NCBI GenBank assembly: GCA_022844275.1
Contig: JALHMB010000002.1
Coordinates: 496,001-560,000, forward strand
Length of the DNA stretch: 64,000 nucleotides
Direction: 5' to 3'
Source: Hyphomicrobiaceae bacterium
Lineage (GTDB): Bacteria > Pseudomonadota > Alphaproteobacteria > Rhizobiales > Hyphomicrobiaceae
Of the stretch, positions 45,858-55,115 are shown piece by piece (position 1 is the stretch's first letter; the number at the start of each line of letters is the position of its first letter). The notes beneath the pieces are model-generated. The model did no database searches and had not been told where the DNA came from. It worked only from the letters and a program-made list of their open reading frames with translations. Position numbers and translations under genes: made by a program.

Positions 45858-46814
45858 GTCAGCGCCTTTGCGCTCGATGCCGCGGCGCAGGCGCCAGGCC
45901 TCTTCCTCGAGGCGGATGTTCGCGAGAATGCGGTCGATGAGCAGCGTCGTGCGGCGGAAGAGCTCGGAGCCGCGCCTGTAGTCGGCCGGCGCGAAGAAAT
46001 CGCAGCGACCGGCCTTGAAGAGATCGACGCATTTCGTGCGCGATTTCCCTGGCGTGTGGACCGCGATAGCATGACCGCCGTTCTTGCGCATGACCGCCAT
46101 GGAGGGGACGTCGGTGTCGCCGTCACCGAAGTAGATCATGTTCGAGAAGGGGATGGGGCGGGCGTCTTCGGGCATGTGCTCGTTGATGGACTGGCCGAGA
46201 CTCTCGATGCCCTTGTTGATGCGGAACAGATATTGGGTCTTGCCCGTGTCGGTGATCACGCGCTTTGGATACGGGAGGTCGTAGGCCTCGAACCAGTATT
46301 CGGATGCGAATACATTGTGGAAGTGGGGGCGAATGCGCGTCCCTTCGATGATCTCGACGAGCCCTGAGGAAATGAGGTAGTGGCGCAGCGCCACGCCCTG
46401 GCTTTCCGCGCGAATGCGGATGTATTCCGCGATCTCGCCGAACCATGCCTCGACGCCGGGAAAGAGCTCGACATCACGGCCGAGCGCGACGAGGTCGGCG
46501 CGGTCGATGCGGACATTCCGCGCCTTGGCCTTCTGGTACATGAGGTGCATGTAGGTGATCAGCGGATCGGCTTCCTGCTCCCGCGCGATCCGGTTGCACT
46601 CGCGCCAGAACGTCTTCGGGTCTTCGCCGATCTTGGGCAGGAACGTGTATTCCTGCATTGGCCGCGGCGAGAGCGTGCCGTCGAAATCATAGACGAGGGC
46701 GATGGTCTTCTTGCCGAAGCTGGACTTGCTCGCGGAGGTGCTGGGCCCCGCGGCCTGCGGCTTCGGACTGGCGCCGCTACCGCGGCTTGATCGCAGGCTC
46801 GTCTGCTCGGCCAT
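45855..46814 (-). CDS. HAD family phosphatase, substrate unknown
   Basis: A 319-residue HAD hydrolase. Motif I is ALVYDFDGTLSPRPMQEYTFLP (nucleophile Asp plus second Asp), motif II is HYLISSGLVEIIEG, and motif IV is IYFGDGDTDVPSM. The cap region contains TFWRECNRIAREQEADPLITYMH. A low-complexity N-terminal stretch of about 35 residues precedes the domain. The ATG at 46814 has GAGG upstream. The pattern resembles phosphoserine-phosphatase-like proteins, but the substrate is not determined. Its stop lies in the palindromic repeat. Confidence 0.86.
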   Translation of the reverse strand: MAEQTSLRSSRGSGASPKPQAAGPSTSASKSSFGKKTIALVYDFDGTLSPRPMQEYTFLPKIGEDPKTFWRECNRIAREQEADPLITYMHLMYQKAKARNVRIDRADLVALGRDVELFPGVEAWFGEIAEYIRIRAESQGVALRHYLISSGLVEIIEGTRIRPHFHNVFASEYWFEAYDLPYPKRVITDTGKTQYLFRINKGIESLGQSINEHMPEDARPIPFSNMIYFGDGDTDVPSMAVMRKNGGHAIAVHTPGKSRTKCVDLFKAGRCDFFAPADYRRGSELFRRTTLLIDRILANIRLEEEAWRLRRGIERKGAD

Positions 46815-46891
46815 GGCAACCCTCATTGTCCGCTCATGCAACTCTCAAGAGAGCAGAGGCACGATTCGGCCGGCAAGACGAGGGCAATAGG

Positions 46892-46924
46892 AAAAAACAA
46901 AGCCGGCACCCGAGGATGCCGGCC
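46892..46924 (-). terminator. Rho-independent terminator of the DUF4167 gene
   Basis: On the minus strand GCCGGCA and TGCCGGC (46902-46923) pair around an 8-base loop and are followed by TTTGTTTTTT. It begins about 25 bases after the stop of the DUF4167 gene and lies before the HAD gene on the same strand. Confidence 0.88.
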
Positions 46925-46949
46925 TTGGAATTTCAGATCTCTGCCGTGC

Positions 46950-47894
46950 TCAGGCGCCCGACTTCTCCTGGGTGCCGCCGGTATCCGGTTCGCTATCTTC
47001 CGACGCCTCTTCGCGGCGCGGGCGGCGAACGGGGCGACGCAGGAACTCGGGCTGGTCCTTCATCATGTCGGGCCGCTCGCGACGACGGGGCGGCGCGTGC
47101 TCACGCGGCGCCGGGGCCGCCTCAACGGCTTCGATGACAGGCTGGGGCTGCTCGACGGGTGCGGCGGCAGGCTCACGGGGTACGCGCGGCTCGTCGCCGG
47201 CATCTCCGCGGTCGGGTCGCTCGATCCGCTCGCTGCGATAATCGGGGCGCTCGAAGCGCCGGTCGCGGAAGCGTGGATTGTCCCCGCGGTCATGACGGCC
47301 TTCACGGCCTTCACGGCCTTCCGGGCGACCTTCATGGCGGCCTTCGGATCGATGTTCCTGCTGACGGCCGTGCGGGCGGCGATCGTCGCGCCGCTCATCG
47401 TGGCGCCCATTCTCATGGCGCTGCTGTAGCTGGGGCTGCGGCTCCTGGCCTGGATGGCGCACAAATGGCGGAATCGCGGGCTGATCGCTCATCCCGGCAT
47501 CGCCGACATCGCCGTCGCCGTCTTCACCTTGATCGCCGAGGTCCGAGCCGTGCATGGGGCGACGCTGGCCGTTGCCGTTGGCCGCATCGCCGCCCTGCTG
47601 AGCCTGCTGCTCGCGGTAGGCGATGATCATGCGGTTGTAGTGTTCGGCGTGCTGGAGATAGCTCTCGGCGAGGACGGGATCGCCCGAGGAATGCGCGTCC
47701 CTGGCCAGTGTAATGTACTTGGCTGCGACGTCGGCTGCCGTGCCCCTGACCTTCACGTCCGGGCCGTTCGACTCGAAGCTGCGCGCGAGCGGGTTTTGCC
47801 CTTTGCTGCGGTGGTGATGACCGTGGTTGTGATTGCCATTGCCACCGCTGCTGCCGCGGCTACGCCCACGGCGATGCTGCTGACCCTGCCTCAT
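46950..47894 (-). CDS. DUF4167 domain protein, RNA-binding-like
   Basis: A 314-residue protein with the alphaproteobacterial DUF4167 domain at residues 30-105 (NPLARSFESNGPDVKVRGTAADVAAKYITLARDAHSSGDPVLAESYLQHAEHYNRMI). The N-terminus is Gly/Arg/Asn/His-rich (RRGRSRGSSGGNGNHNHGHHH). The C-terminal two-thirds are low-complexity and rich in Arg, Glu, Asp, Gly and Pro, with repeated HEGR / EGREGREGR-like blocks. It is probably disordered and RNA-binding by composition. Its position next to prmC-prfA on the same strand is conserved in Hyphomicrobiales. Function is unproven. Confidence 0.9.
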   Translation of the reverse strand: MRQGQQHRRGRSRGSSGGNGNHNHGHHHRSKGQNPLARSFESNGPDVKVRGTAADVAAKYITLARDAHSSGDPVLAESYLQHAEHYNRMIIAYREQQAQQGGDAANGNGQRRPMHGSDLGDQGEDGDGDVGDAGMSDQPAIPPFVRHPGQEPQPQLQQRHENGRHDERRDDRRPHGRQQEHRSEGRHEGRPEGREGREGRHDRGDNPRFRDRRFERPDYRSERIERPDRGDAGDEPRVPREPAAAPVEQPQPVIEAVEAAPAPREHAPPRRRERPDMMKDQPEFLRRPVRRPRREEASEDSEPDTGGTQEKSGA

Positions 47895-48266
47895 AGGCTC
47901 CCGTTCTTTCCTCGAAGGGTTCGTGCGTGTTCATGCACGCCGGAGCCATCCATCTGTGGCTCCAATTCGAGCAGGCTCATCACGGCACCGGACGTATGAC
48001 GTTCCGTCATATCGCCACGACACCAAGCAACGAGGCCCGCACAACACTGACCTACATCAGAGATGTTCCCTGTGATCCTCTACGCACCGCCCCCGACCCA
48101 AGGCCCCAAGGTGCGACACACGTCTCGATCACGGAGTTAAGGTGGACTGGCAGCCTTTGGTGCTAACGCCCCGTGCTCTGCCTCTCACCAGCTGGGCCCG
48201 CCCTTCTGCCTGCGGTTCAAAACCGACTTGGCCTGGACGCGCCACGCGCTTTGCCTGGAACGTAAG
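47895..48266. other. Intergenic region between prmC and the DUF4167 gene
   Basis: About 370 bases on the minus-strand path from prmC to the DUF4167 gene. It probably holds the promoter and leader of the DUF4167 gene. No tRNA, riboswitch or credible open frame was recognised. Confidence 0.4.
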
Positions 48267-49214
48267 CTAGCCTCCTTGCGCGGCGATTCCAAGATTTATT
48301 TTCCAGTTGCGACCAGATGTGGCAGCCGCAACACAGCGGGTGTTGCCACCGAGGTCGCGCAGGAGGGGCCAATCCAAAGGGGCCGGAACGAGGCCGTGGT
48401 TTATGGCGAGTGCGGCGACCCGGGCCGCCTGATCGTGCCCCACCTCGAATACGGCCAATCCATCGGGTTCCAGGGCTCTCCGTGCCTCGGCAAGGATGGC
48501 TCGGTAGGCGTCGAGGCCATCAGGGCCGCCATCCAACGCCCGGCGCGGATCCCACTGGGCCACCTCGGCGGCCAGTCCGGCGATCTCGGCGCTGGGGATA
48601 TAGGGGGGGTTGCTGACTATTAGCTGGTAGCGGCCATCGACGTCGTCAAGCCAGCGCGATTGAACAAAACGGATGCGGCCCGCGAGACCGTGCCGCTCGG
48701 CATTCCGGCGCGCCATGTCGAGCGCCGAGGTGCTGATATCCGTTGCGGTCGCCTCAGCGTCAGGCAGTGCGGCGAGAAGCGCGAGCACAATAGCGCCCGT
48801 GCCGGTGCCGAGGTCGAGGATCTTCAATGGTCCGCTATGCACGTGAATGTCCGCGGCGAGAGCAAGTGCGACATTCACGAGCGTCTCGGTATCCGGGCGC
48901 GGATCGAGCGTATCGGCGTTGAGTGCGAGTGTGAGACCATGGAAGGCACGCTCACCGATGATCCGTGAGACGGGTTCGCGGGCGGCGCGACGGGCAAGCA
49001 GGCCAACGAGCCCGCGTCGTACATCATCGTCGAGCATGTGCTCCGGCGCCCGCAGCAGCGCCGCGCGCTCGACGCCCAGCGCATGTGCCACGAGATAGCG
49101 CGCATCCACAGCCGCGTCGGGGACGCCGGCAGCCTCGAGATGAGCCGTCGCCGCCCGCAGCGCTTCGCGCACTGTTCGGTATGCGCCGTCATCGATGTGG
49201 CGCTCGTCGCTCAA
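48267..49214 (-). CDS. prmC: Release factor glutamine methyltransferase (HemK)
   Basis: PrmC methylates the Gln of the GGQ motif in peptide-chain release factors. The 315-residue product has the N-terminal helical domain (AARYL-type region VDARYLVAHALGVERAALL), SRIIGERAFHGLTLALNADTLDPRPDTETLV, SAM motif LDLGTGTGAIVLALLAALPDAEATATDIS, and the catalytic IVSNPPYIPSAEI (NPPY). It lies 10 bases downstream of prfA on the same strand, its substrate's gene, the usual pairing. Confidence 0.96.
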   Translation of the reverse strand: MSDERHIDDGAYRTVREALRAATAHLEAAGVPDAAVDARYLVAHALGVERAALLRAPEHMLDDDVRRGLVGLLARRAAREPVSRIIGERAFHGLTLALNADTLDPRPDTETLVNVALALAADIHVHSGPLKILDLGTGTGAIVLALLAALPDAEATATDISTSALDMARRNAERHGLAGRIRFVQSRWLDDVDGRYQLIVSNPPYIPSAEIAGLAAEVAQWDPRRALDGGPDGLDAYRAILAEARRALEPDGLAVFEVGHDQAARVAALAINHGLVPAPLDWPLLRDLGGNTRCVAAATSGRNWKINLGIAAQGG

Positions 49215-49224
49215 AACGTCTGCC

Positions 49225-50307
49225 TCAGGTGCTGCCGGCGAGAGCTGCGAGCTGGTTCGCCTGATGATCGGCAGTGAGCGCGTCGATCACCTCGTCGAGG
49301 GCGGGGCCGCCCTCGATCAGCTCGTCGAGCTTGTGCAGCGTCATGTTGATGCGGTGGTCAGTGACGCGCCCCTGCGGGAAATTGTAGGTGCGAATGCGCT
49401 GGGAACGATCGCCTGAGCCGACCTGCCCTTTGCGTTCGGCCGAACGTGCGTCGTCCGCCTGCTGGCGCTGCATCTCGTAGAGGCGCGAGCGGAGAACCTG
49501 CATGGCGAGACGGCGGTTCTGATGCTGCGACTTCTCCGCCGAGACGACGATGATACCCGTCGGGATGTGGAGGATGCGCACGGCCGACTCGGTCTTGTTG
49601 ACGTGCTGGCCTCCGGCGCCGCCTGCCCGCATGGTGTCGATCCGAAGTTCCTCGGGCTTGATCTCGAGGTCGACTTCCTCGGCCTCCGGCAGGACGGCCA
49701 CCGTTGCCGCCGAGGTATGAATGCGGCCGCTTGCTTCGGTTGCCGGCACGCGCTGGACGCGATGCACGCCCGACTCGAATTTGAGGCGCGCGAACACGCC
49801 CTTGCCGGAGATGGAGGCCACCACCTCCTTGTAACCACCGAGGTCGTTCTCCGACATGGAGATGATCTCGATCTTCCAGCGATGATTCTCGGCATAGCGG
49901 CTGTACATGCGGAAGAGGTCGGCGGCGAAAAGGGCAGCCTCGTCGCCGCCCGTGCCTGCGCGAACCTCGAGGATGGCATCGCGCTCGTCAGCGGCGTCCT
50001 TGGGCAGGAGCTGGATCCTGAGGTCGTGCTCCAGCGTCTCAAGGCGGGCCGCGACGGCACGCATCTCGTCCTCGGCGAGCGCGGCCATTTCCCGGTCGGT
50101 ACCGCTCGCCTTGATCATGGCCTGAAGCTCGTCGCGTTCGGCCTCGGCGCGCCGGAGGGCCTCGATGGCCTGCACGACCGGATCGATCTCAGCGAATTCC
50201 TTGGAAAGACGCGCGAAGTCAGCAGCGCTTGGCCCGGCGTTGAGCTGGGCTTGCACGACGTGCCAGCGCTCGACCAGCCGGTCGAGCTTCTGCTGCGGGA
50301 TAGACAT
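49225..50307 (-). CDS. prfA: Peptide chain release factor 1
   Basis: RF1 recognises UAA and UAG stops and triggers peptide release. The 360-residue product has the GGQ motif in [26 protein letters not shown]. The domain 3 segment [18 protein letters not shown] and the stop-codon-recognition region near [26 protein letters not shown] are also present. Start is the ATG at 50307. It forms an operon with prmC. The ptsP gene that often lies upstream in this order is absent; a RodZ-like gene is there instead. Confidence 0.97.
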   Translation of the reverse strand: MSIPQQKLDRLVERWHVVQAQLNAGPSAADFARLSKEFAEIDPVVQAIEALRRAEAERDELQAMIKASGTDREMAALAEDEMRAVAARLETLEHDLRIQLLPKDAADERDAILEVRAGTGGDEAALFAADLFRMYSRYAENHRWKIEIISMSENDLGGYKEVVASISGKGVFARLKFESGVHRVQRVPATEASGRIHTSAATVAVLPEAEEVDLEIKPEELRIDTMRAGGAGGQHVNKTESAVRILHIPTGIIVVSAEKSQHQNRRLAMQVLRSRLYEMQRQQADDARSAERKGQVGSGDRSQRIRTYNFPQGRVTDHRINMTLHKLDELIEGGPALDEVIDALTADHQANQLAALAGST

Positions 50308-50452
50308 GCGCCCTTCTTACGATCATTCGCTGGGAGCGGGGAACGCGCTTTCTCGACCGTATCGCGCGAGGATGCAACCGGGAACCGCGTCGGCACGGGG
50401 CGTCCGCCCCGTCGAGGTGGCCGTACAGGCCTTAAGTTGCAGTCGGAGGGTG

Positions 50453-51286
50453 CTATTTGGCAGTGACTATGAGCTTGTCGGCCTTGCGGCTGCTCGGATC
50501 CGCGACCTCGATCCACCGCATGCCGTCACGACGCGGGGCAAGGCGGACGGCCAGGCTATCAAGGCCGCTCAGCATGGGCTGCGCGACCGAGGCCGGCAGG
50601 ACGGAGATGGCCTCGCGAAGCGCGCGCGGCTGGGCCTGCACGGTCCACACGGCGGCGGCGATGATGACCATCGGTCCCGCAACTCCCATGAGGGCGCGTC
50701 CACGTCCCCGCCTGCTCGTGCGACGAGGCTTCGAACGCTTCTTCGGCGGCGGCGGAGGCTCCGGTACTCGTTCCGGGGCTCGCTTGGCCACGCGCGGACG
50801 CGCCTTCGGCTCGGGAGGAGGGGTGGCAGCCTTAGGGGGGCCGGCCTTGGTGCTCGGCCGGCCGCCGGTCCGGGCGGGTGACCGTTGCAAGGTGCCCATG
50901 CCGCGCTCAGGTGGCGCGCCGAGATGCGTGGCGTTCGTCTGCTCGTAAATCCGCTGCAGGATCGGGCGAGGATCGACGCGATGGAGCGCGCAAAGTCCGC
51001 CGACGACGCGCTGGATTTCTTCCCAGTGCGGCAGCGCGCGCAGGCGGCCCTGCTCGAGTGTCATGACGACATCGACGGTCGTGCCGAGACGCAGCGCAAG
51101 CTCGCCCGGCGTCATCGCGAGCGCGAGGCGCATGTCGCCGATGAGCGATCCAAGGCTTTCGTCATGGCCGGATGTGCGCTCCGCCATCGCCATGATGTGG
51201 ACAGGAGCTGCATTACCCGCGGGGCTGCGCCTTTGTGCAATCGTTGGCGCATCCGCGTAGTCGGATTTCTTGAATATGGAACGCAC
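50453..51286 (-). CDS. RodZ-like protein (helix-turn-helix plus single membrane span)
   Basis: A protein of about 277 residues with a cytoplasmic HTH_25-type domain (SLGSLIGDMRLALAMTPGELALRLGTTVDVVMTLEQGRL), a long Pro/Lys/Arg-rich linker (PPPEPKARPRVAKRAPERVP), one membrane segment (ALMGVAGPMVIIAAAVWTV, about residue 200) and a short periplasmic tail. This is the RodZ layout; RodZ links MreB to the cell wall machinery. The GTG at 51286 is chosen because GGAAGCGAG precedes it; the frame stays open to 51403. The RodZ assignment is by architecture, and sequence identity is modest. Confidence 0.7.
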   Translation of the reverse strand: MRSIFKKSDYADAPTIAQRRSPAGNAAPVHIMAMAERTSGHDESLGSLIGDMRLALAMTPGELALRLGTTVDVVMTLEQGRLRALPHWEEIQRVVGGLCALHRVDPRPILQRIYEQTNATHLGAPPERGMGTLQRSPARTGGRPSTKAGPPKAATPPPEPKARPRVAKRAPERVPEPPPPPKKRSKPRRTSRRGRGRALMGVAGPMVIIAAAVWTVQAQPRALREAISVLPASVAQPMLSGLDSLAVRLAPRRDGMRWIEVADPSSRKADKLIVTAK

Positions 51287-51592
51287 GTTACTCGCTTCCG
51301 ATACGCTAGTGCCACAAACTCTTCCTCGCGGCAGCGCACGCCGTTCCCCCGAGGTCGAGGCACGTCCTTTAATTCGGAATCCAAAGCGGCGCCTTTGTGG
51401 CACCCGTCAACGTCATCCCCATGACGTTGGACCCCACCTACGAAAAACAGTGTGGCGCGCGAGGGCGGTACTTGTCAAAGGTTTGTCGCAGCGCGAGCAG
51501 AAGTGGGCGGCCAGAAAACCGTGCAGCCAAATCGGTGCAACAAAAGTTGAGGACCTCGCGAGGCCGCGGCCGTGTGGCCCTTTCGCGGCATA

Positions 51593-51982
51593 TCAGCCGC
51601 CGGTGAGCACCTTTTCAACCTCGGCAACGAGGTCTTTCAAGTGGAAGGGCTTGGAGAGAACGCGCGCGTCCTTCGGTGCCGGCTTGTCGCTGTTCAGCGT
51701 CACGGCGGCAAAGCCGGTGATGAACATGATCTTCAGCTCGGGATCGAGATCGCTCGCCCGTCGCGCCAGCTCGATGCCGTCCATGCGCGGCATCACGATA
51801 TCCGTCAGCAGCAGCGAGAAGGGCTCTTCCTTGAGGCGATCATAGGCCTCGGCGCCATTGGCGAACGCGACGACCTCGTAGCCGGCCTTCGTCAGCGCGC
51901 GCGTCAGGAACCCCCGCATAGAATCATCGTCCTCCGCGAGCAGAATGCGCTGCGCGGAAAGTGCCGATACCTTCGCCGTCAT
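51593..51982 (-). CDS. cpdR: Response regulator CpdR
   Basis: A 129-residue single-domain receiver protein. It reads ILLAEDDDSMRGFLTRALTKAGYEVVAF, phosphoacceptor Asp in LLLTDIVMPRMDGIELA, MFITGFAAVTLN and VLSKPFHLKDLVAEV. These motifs match CpdR, which when dephosphorylated directs ClpXP to cell-cycle substrates and to PleD, and is phosphorylated through CckA-ChpT. The start is the ATG at 51982; the longer frame adds only a leader. The neighbouring N-formylglutamate amidohydrolase gene, divergent here, is a common CpdR neighbour in this order. Confidence 0.93.
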   Translation of the reverse strand: MTAKVSALSAQRILLAEDDDSMRGFLTRALTKAGYEVVAFANGAEAYDRLKEEPFSLLLTDIVMPRMDGIELARRASDLDPELKIMFITGFAAVTLNSDKPAPKDARVLSKPFHLKDLVAEVEKVLTGG

Positions 51983-52417
51983 GCCTCGAGCCCCCAATCC
52001 ATCCCGGTCCCAAGATCCGGGGTAGTATGCACCGAGCAAGCTGGTGACGACCGAATCTGACGCCAATTTGGTAAACTGCAAGTGAATGCACAGCAATTCA
52101 TCGTCGATGTACTCATGGTGAGATCACTCGCGAGAACGTGTGGAACACTTAGGGCAAACGTGTGATAGCGATCTAACGATAGCTGTACCGATCGCGTACG
52201 GAGTGCTTAGAATTCTTTGAAACCAAAGATATCTGCGTCACTTCGGCCCAAGTCCATCATAATCTCTGCAAAGCCTCGTGCTAGCAATGGACAGTGACGG
52301 TTAGCCTTGGCAATCTTGATGCAGGCAAGATGGAAGACCGGCGCACGCGAATTCCGCTGACGCGGTGCGATCGATGGTAGAGATCACGCGGTATATGACA
52401 ACGCGGCAGACGACGAC
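51983..52417. other. Divergent intergenic region between cpdR and the amidohydrolase gene
   Basis: About 435 bases, A+T-rich in the middle, holding the promoters of both genes. It contains no credible open frame. No CtrA or other cell-cycle box was confirmed by eye. Confidence 0.4.
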
Positions 52418-53341
52418 GTGACTCGAGCGACCCAAAAGCCCATGCTGGAATCCGAGCGCACCGCTATCGAGCAGCACCTGTCGCCGCCCTATCTGCTGGC
52501 GGTGCCACGTCTTCAGACCGTGCCGTTCGTGTTCTGCTCGCCGCATTCGGGGCGCGTTTATACCGATGCTTTCCTCGCGGCCTCCCGCCTGAGCGCAAAT
52601 TCGCTGCGCAAGTCCGAGGACTGCTACGTCGATGACCTCTTCGCCGGCGTGGCGACACTCGGCGCGCCGCTCCTCGCGGCCCGCTTCCCGCGCGCTTACG
52701 TTGATGTGAACCGCGAGCCCTATGAGCTCGATCCCGAGTTGTTCGAGGAAGCGCTGCCGCCTTTCGCTAACAGCCGCTCTATCCGTGTTGCCGGCGGGCT
52801 CGGCACCATTGCCCGCGTCGTCTCCGATGCGGAGGAGATCTACAAGCAGCGACTGCCGCTCGCCGTGGCGCTCGAGCGCATCGAGCGGCTCTACAAGCCA
52901 TTCCATGGCGCCCTCGCCTCGCTCATCGATTCGACGGCGCGCCGCTTCGGCGCTGCTATGCTCATCGACTGCCACTCCATGCCCTCGTCGTCGACGGGCT
53001 ATGTCGGGCCGCAGCGGCCGGACTTCGTGCTGGGCGACCGCTTCGGCGCATCGTGTGACGGTCGCCTTACGCGCTTCTTGCGCGAGGAGCTGACGGCGCT
53101 CGGTTATACGGTGCATCTCAATCGCCCGTATGCCGGCGGCTACATCACCGAGTACTACGGCCGCCCGCAGCGCGGCCTGCACGCGCTGCAGATCGAGATC
53201 AATCGCGCGCTTTATCTCAATGAGCGCACGTTCGAGAAGAAGCCGGGTTTCGCGGTTGTCGAGCGCCATCTGCGCACGGTCGTCGGCCGTCTTTTCAACG
53301 AGCTGCCGGGAATGCTCGGCGGTCGCGAAGCGGCGGAATAG
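52418..53341 (+). CDS. N-formylglutamate amidohydrolase family protein
   Basis: A 307-residue hydrolase that releases formate from N-formylglutamate or a similar N-formyl amino acid (histidine degradation in the classical case). Landmarks are FVFCSPHSGRVYTDAFL, the metal-binding acid in RFPRAYVDVNREPYELDP, MLIDCHSMPSS, and YITEYYGRPQRGLHALQIEINRALY. Start may be the GTG at 52418 or the ATG at 52442. No other hut genes are near, so a role outside histidine catabolism is possible. It lies opposite cpdR. Confidence 0.9.
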   Translation: MTRATQKPMLESERTAIEQHLSPPYLLAVPRLQTVPFVFCSPHSGRVYTDAFLAASRLSANSLRKSEDCYVDDLFAGVATLGAPLLAARFPRAYVDVNREPYELDPELFEEALPPFANSRSIRVAGGLGTIARVVSDAEEIYKQRLPLAVALERIERLYKPFHGALASLIDSTARRFGAAMLIDCHSMPSSSTGYVGPQRPDFVLGDRFGASCDGRLTRFLREELTALGYTVHLNRPYAGGYITEYYGRPQRGLHALQIEINRALYLNERTFEKKPGFAVVERHLRTVVGRLFNELPGMLGGREAAE

Positions 53342-53418
53342 GCCTCTCTCGCATTCCAGCCATCATCAATTGCCTCGCGCCACGCGTTGCGCGTGATCAT
53401 GTGCGCGCCTATCTTCGC

Positions 53419-53560
53419 TCTGTTCTCAGGGCGGGGCGGAAATCCCCACCGGCGGTATGCAGCGCGAGCTGCGAGCCCGCGAGCGCCTTCCAAAGCGGAA
53501 GGGTCAGCAGATCAGGTGAGAGGCCTGGGCCGACGGTCATAGTCCGGATGAAAGAGAAGG
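53419..53560 (+). promoter_or_regulatory. FMN riboswitch (RFN element)
   Basis: The conserved RFN core is readable in order: CAGGGCGGGGCGGAAATCCC, CACCGGCGGTATGC, AGCCCGCGAGCG, GGGTCAGCAGATCAGGTG, GGCCTGGGCCGACGGTCATA, and AGTCCGGATGAAAGAGAAGG. FMN binding is expected to reduce expression of the downstream riboflavin gene ribH. About 60-80 bases separate it from the likely start, enough for an expression platform. Confidence 0.95.
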
Positions 53561-53638
53561 CGCAGACCCGGCGTGCTTCGGCGCGTGGGTATGCCCGTGA
53601 TCGCCTTGGGTGACGTGTCCAAACCAAGGGGTATCACC

Positions 53639-54073
53639 GTGACACACACCCGCTATGCCTTCATCAAAGCCCGCTGGCACGCCGATATCATCGATCGCGC
53701 GCTCGAAGGGTTCTGCGAGATCATTCCCGCCGATCGTATCGATGTCTTCGATGTGCCAGGCGCCTTCGAGATGCCGCTGCTCGCGCGCGACCTTGCGGCA
53801 AGCGGCCGCTATGCCGCTGTGGCTGCAGCAGCTTTCGTCGTCGATGGCGGCATCTATCGCCACGAGTTCGTCGCGCAGGCAGTCGTTGATGGCCTGATGC
53901 GGGCCGGCCTCGATACGGGCGTGCCCGTGCTCTCTGTCTCGCTGACGCCGCAGCAATATCGTGATGACGAGCATCACAACCACATTTTCCGCGCGCATTT
54001 CGTCGAGAAAGGGCGTGAGGCGGCACGAGCGGCGCTCATGATCACAGAGACACGCGCGTCGCTCGCCGCGTAG
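53639..54073 (+). CDS. ribH2: 6,7-dimethyl-8-ribityllumazine synthase, type II
   Basis: Lumazine synthase forms the riboflavin precursor from ribulose-derived dihydroxybutanone phosphate and ribityl-aminouracil. The 144-residue product reads RYAFIKARWHADIIDRAL, DVFDVPGAFEMPLLARDLA, AAAFVVDGGIYRHEFVAQAVVDGLM, VLSVSLTPQQY. This is closer to the decameric RibH2 of Brucella/Mesorhizobium than to RibH1. The GTG at 53639 is chosen because AAGGGG lies 8 bases upstream; the ATG at 53591 is the alternative and would add 16 residues. It is under the FMN riboswitch and stands alone, not in a rib operon. Confidence 0.9.
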   Translation: MTHTRYAFIKARWHADIIDRALEGFCEIIPADRIDVFDVPGAFEMPLLARDLAASGRYAAVAAAAFVVDGGIYRHEFVAQAVVDGLMRAGLDTGVPVLSVSLTPQQYRDDEHHNHIFRAHFVEKGREAARAALMITETRASLAA

Positions 54074-54083
54074 CGCGATCCCA

Positions 54084-55115
54084 CTACCGCGGTCGTTGCG
54101 GCTTGGCTGCGCTCTTTTCCTCGCCCTGCTGGAATTGGTTTGGATCGAGACCGATGAGCGCGAACGACCGCAGCATGTGCTCAGGCAGCGGCGCCGTCAC
54201 GTCGATCGGCGGCTTGCCGGCGCGTGGATGGGGCAGGACGAGGCGGCGCGCGTGGAGATGGAGCTTCGGTTCGAGAGCCTCCATGATCTGCGTGATGCCG
54301 CCTTCGTATTTGTTGTCGCCGATGATGGGATGGCCGATCATGGCCATATGCGCGCGCAGCTGATGCTGGCGTCCCGTCACCGGCTTGAGGGAAACCCACG
54401 CCGCGCGATTGGCGACACGATCGATGACCGAGTAGTGCGTCGTCGCGTGCATGGCCGCGTCCTGTTCGCCGGCCTCGGCCTTGCGCACGCGGTCGCCATC
54501 CGGCCCCGAGGCTTTCACGAGGGCCGCCTCGATCTTGCCCTGGCGTGGCGTCGGCAGGCCCTTGACGAGTGCCCAGTAGGTCTTGGCCGCCGCGCGTGTC
54601 TGGAAGGTGCGACCGAGCTTGGCGGCAATGTCGCGCTTTTTGGCGATGAGCAGCACGCCGGTCGTGTCGCGATCGAGGCGATGCACGAGGCGCGGACGAT
54701 CGCCGAAGCGATCGATCATACCGGCGAGAATCCCGTCGATGTGCCGACGCGTGCCCGTGCCGCCTTGCACGGCAATGCCGAACGGCTTGTTGATCACGAG
54801 GATGTCGTCATCCTCGAAGATGATGGCGTTCTCGATGAGCTCGCGGTCGGCCCTGTTTGCGGTGGGCGCGGCCTTGGCCTCGCTCGCTGTCGATTTCGGC
54901 GGCTCGCGAACGATGCGCGGGACACGCACCTCGGCACCGGCTTCGAGGCGCGCGTTCGCCTCGACGCGGCGGCTGTCGACGCGCACCTGACCGCTGCGCA
55001 GGAGCTTCTGCAGATAGACGTGGCCAACAGCGGGGAAGTGCACGCGGAACCAGCGGTCGAGGCGCATGCCCGCCTCATCGCGCGCAACCTTGATCGTTTC
55101 GACGGCGCTGCTCAT
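54084..55115 (-). CDS. RluC/RluD-family pseudouridine synthase
   Basis: A 343-residue enzyme that converts uridines to pseudouridine in 23S rRNA. It has an N-terminal S4 domain (MRLDRWFRVHFPAVGHVYLQKLLRSGQVRVDSRRVEANARL) and the catalytic domain with VINKPFGIAVQGG, the RLVHRLDRDTTGVLLIAKK motif with catalytic Asp, KTYWALVKGLPTPRQG and LKPVTGRQHQLRAHMAMIGHPIIGDNKYEG. The ATG at 55115 overlaps the crcB stop as ATGA; the longer frame is a shadow of crcB. RluC is the closest match by layout. Confidence 0.93.
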   Translation of the reverse strand: MSSAVETIKVARDEAGMRLDRWFRVHFPAVGHVYLQKLLRSGQVRVDSRRVEANARLEAGAEVRVPRIVREPPKSTASEAKAAPTANRADRELIENAIIFEDDDILVINKPFGIAVQGGTGTRRHIDGILAGMIDRFGDRPRLVHRLDRDTTGVLLIAKKRDIAAKLGRTFQTRAAAKTYWALVKGLPTPRQGKIEAALVKASGPDGDRVRKAEAGEQDAAMHATTHYSVIDRVANRAAWVSLKPVTGRQHQLRAHMAMIGHPIIGDNKYEGGITQIMEALEPKLHLHARRLVLPHPRAGKPPIDVTAPLPEHMLRSFALIGLDPNQFQQGEEKSAAKPQRPR

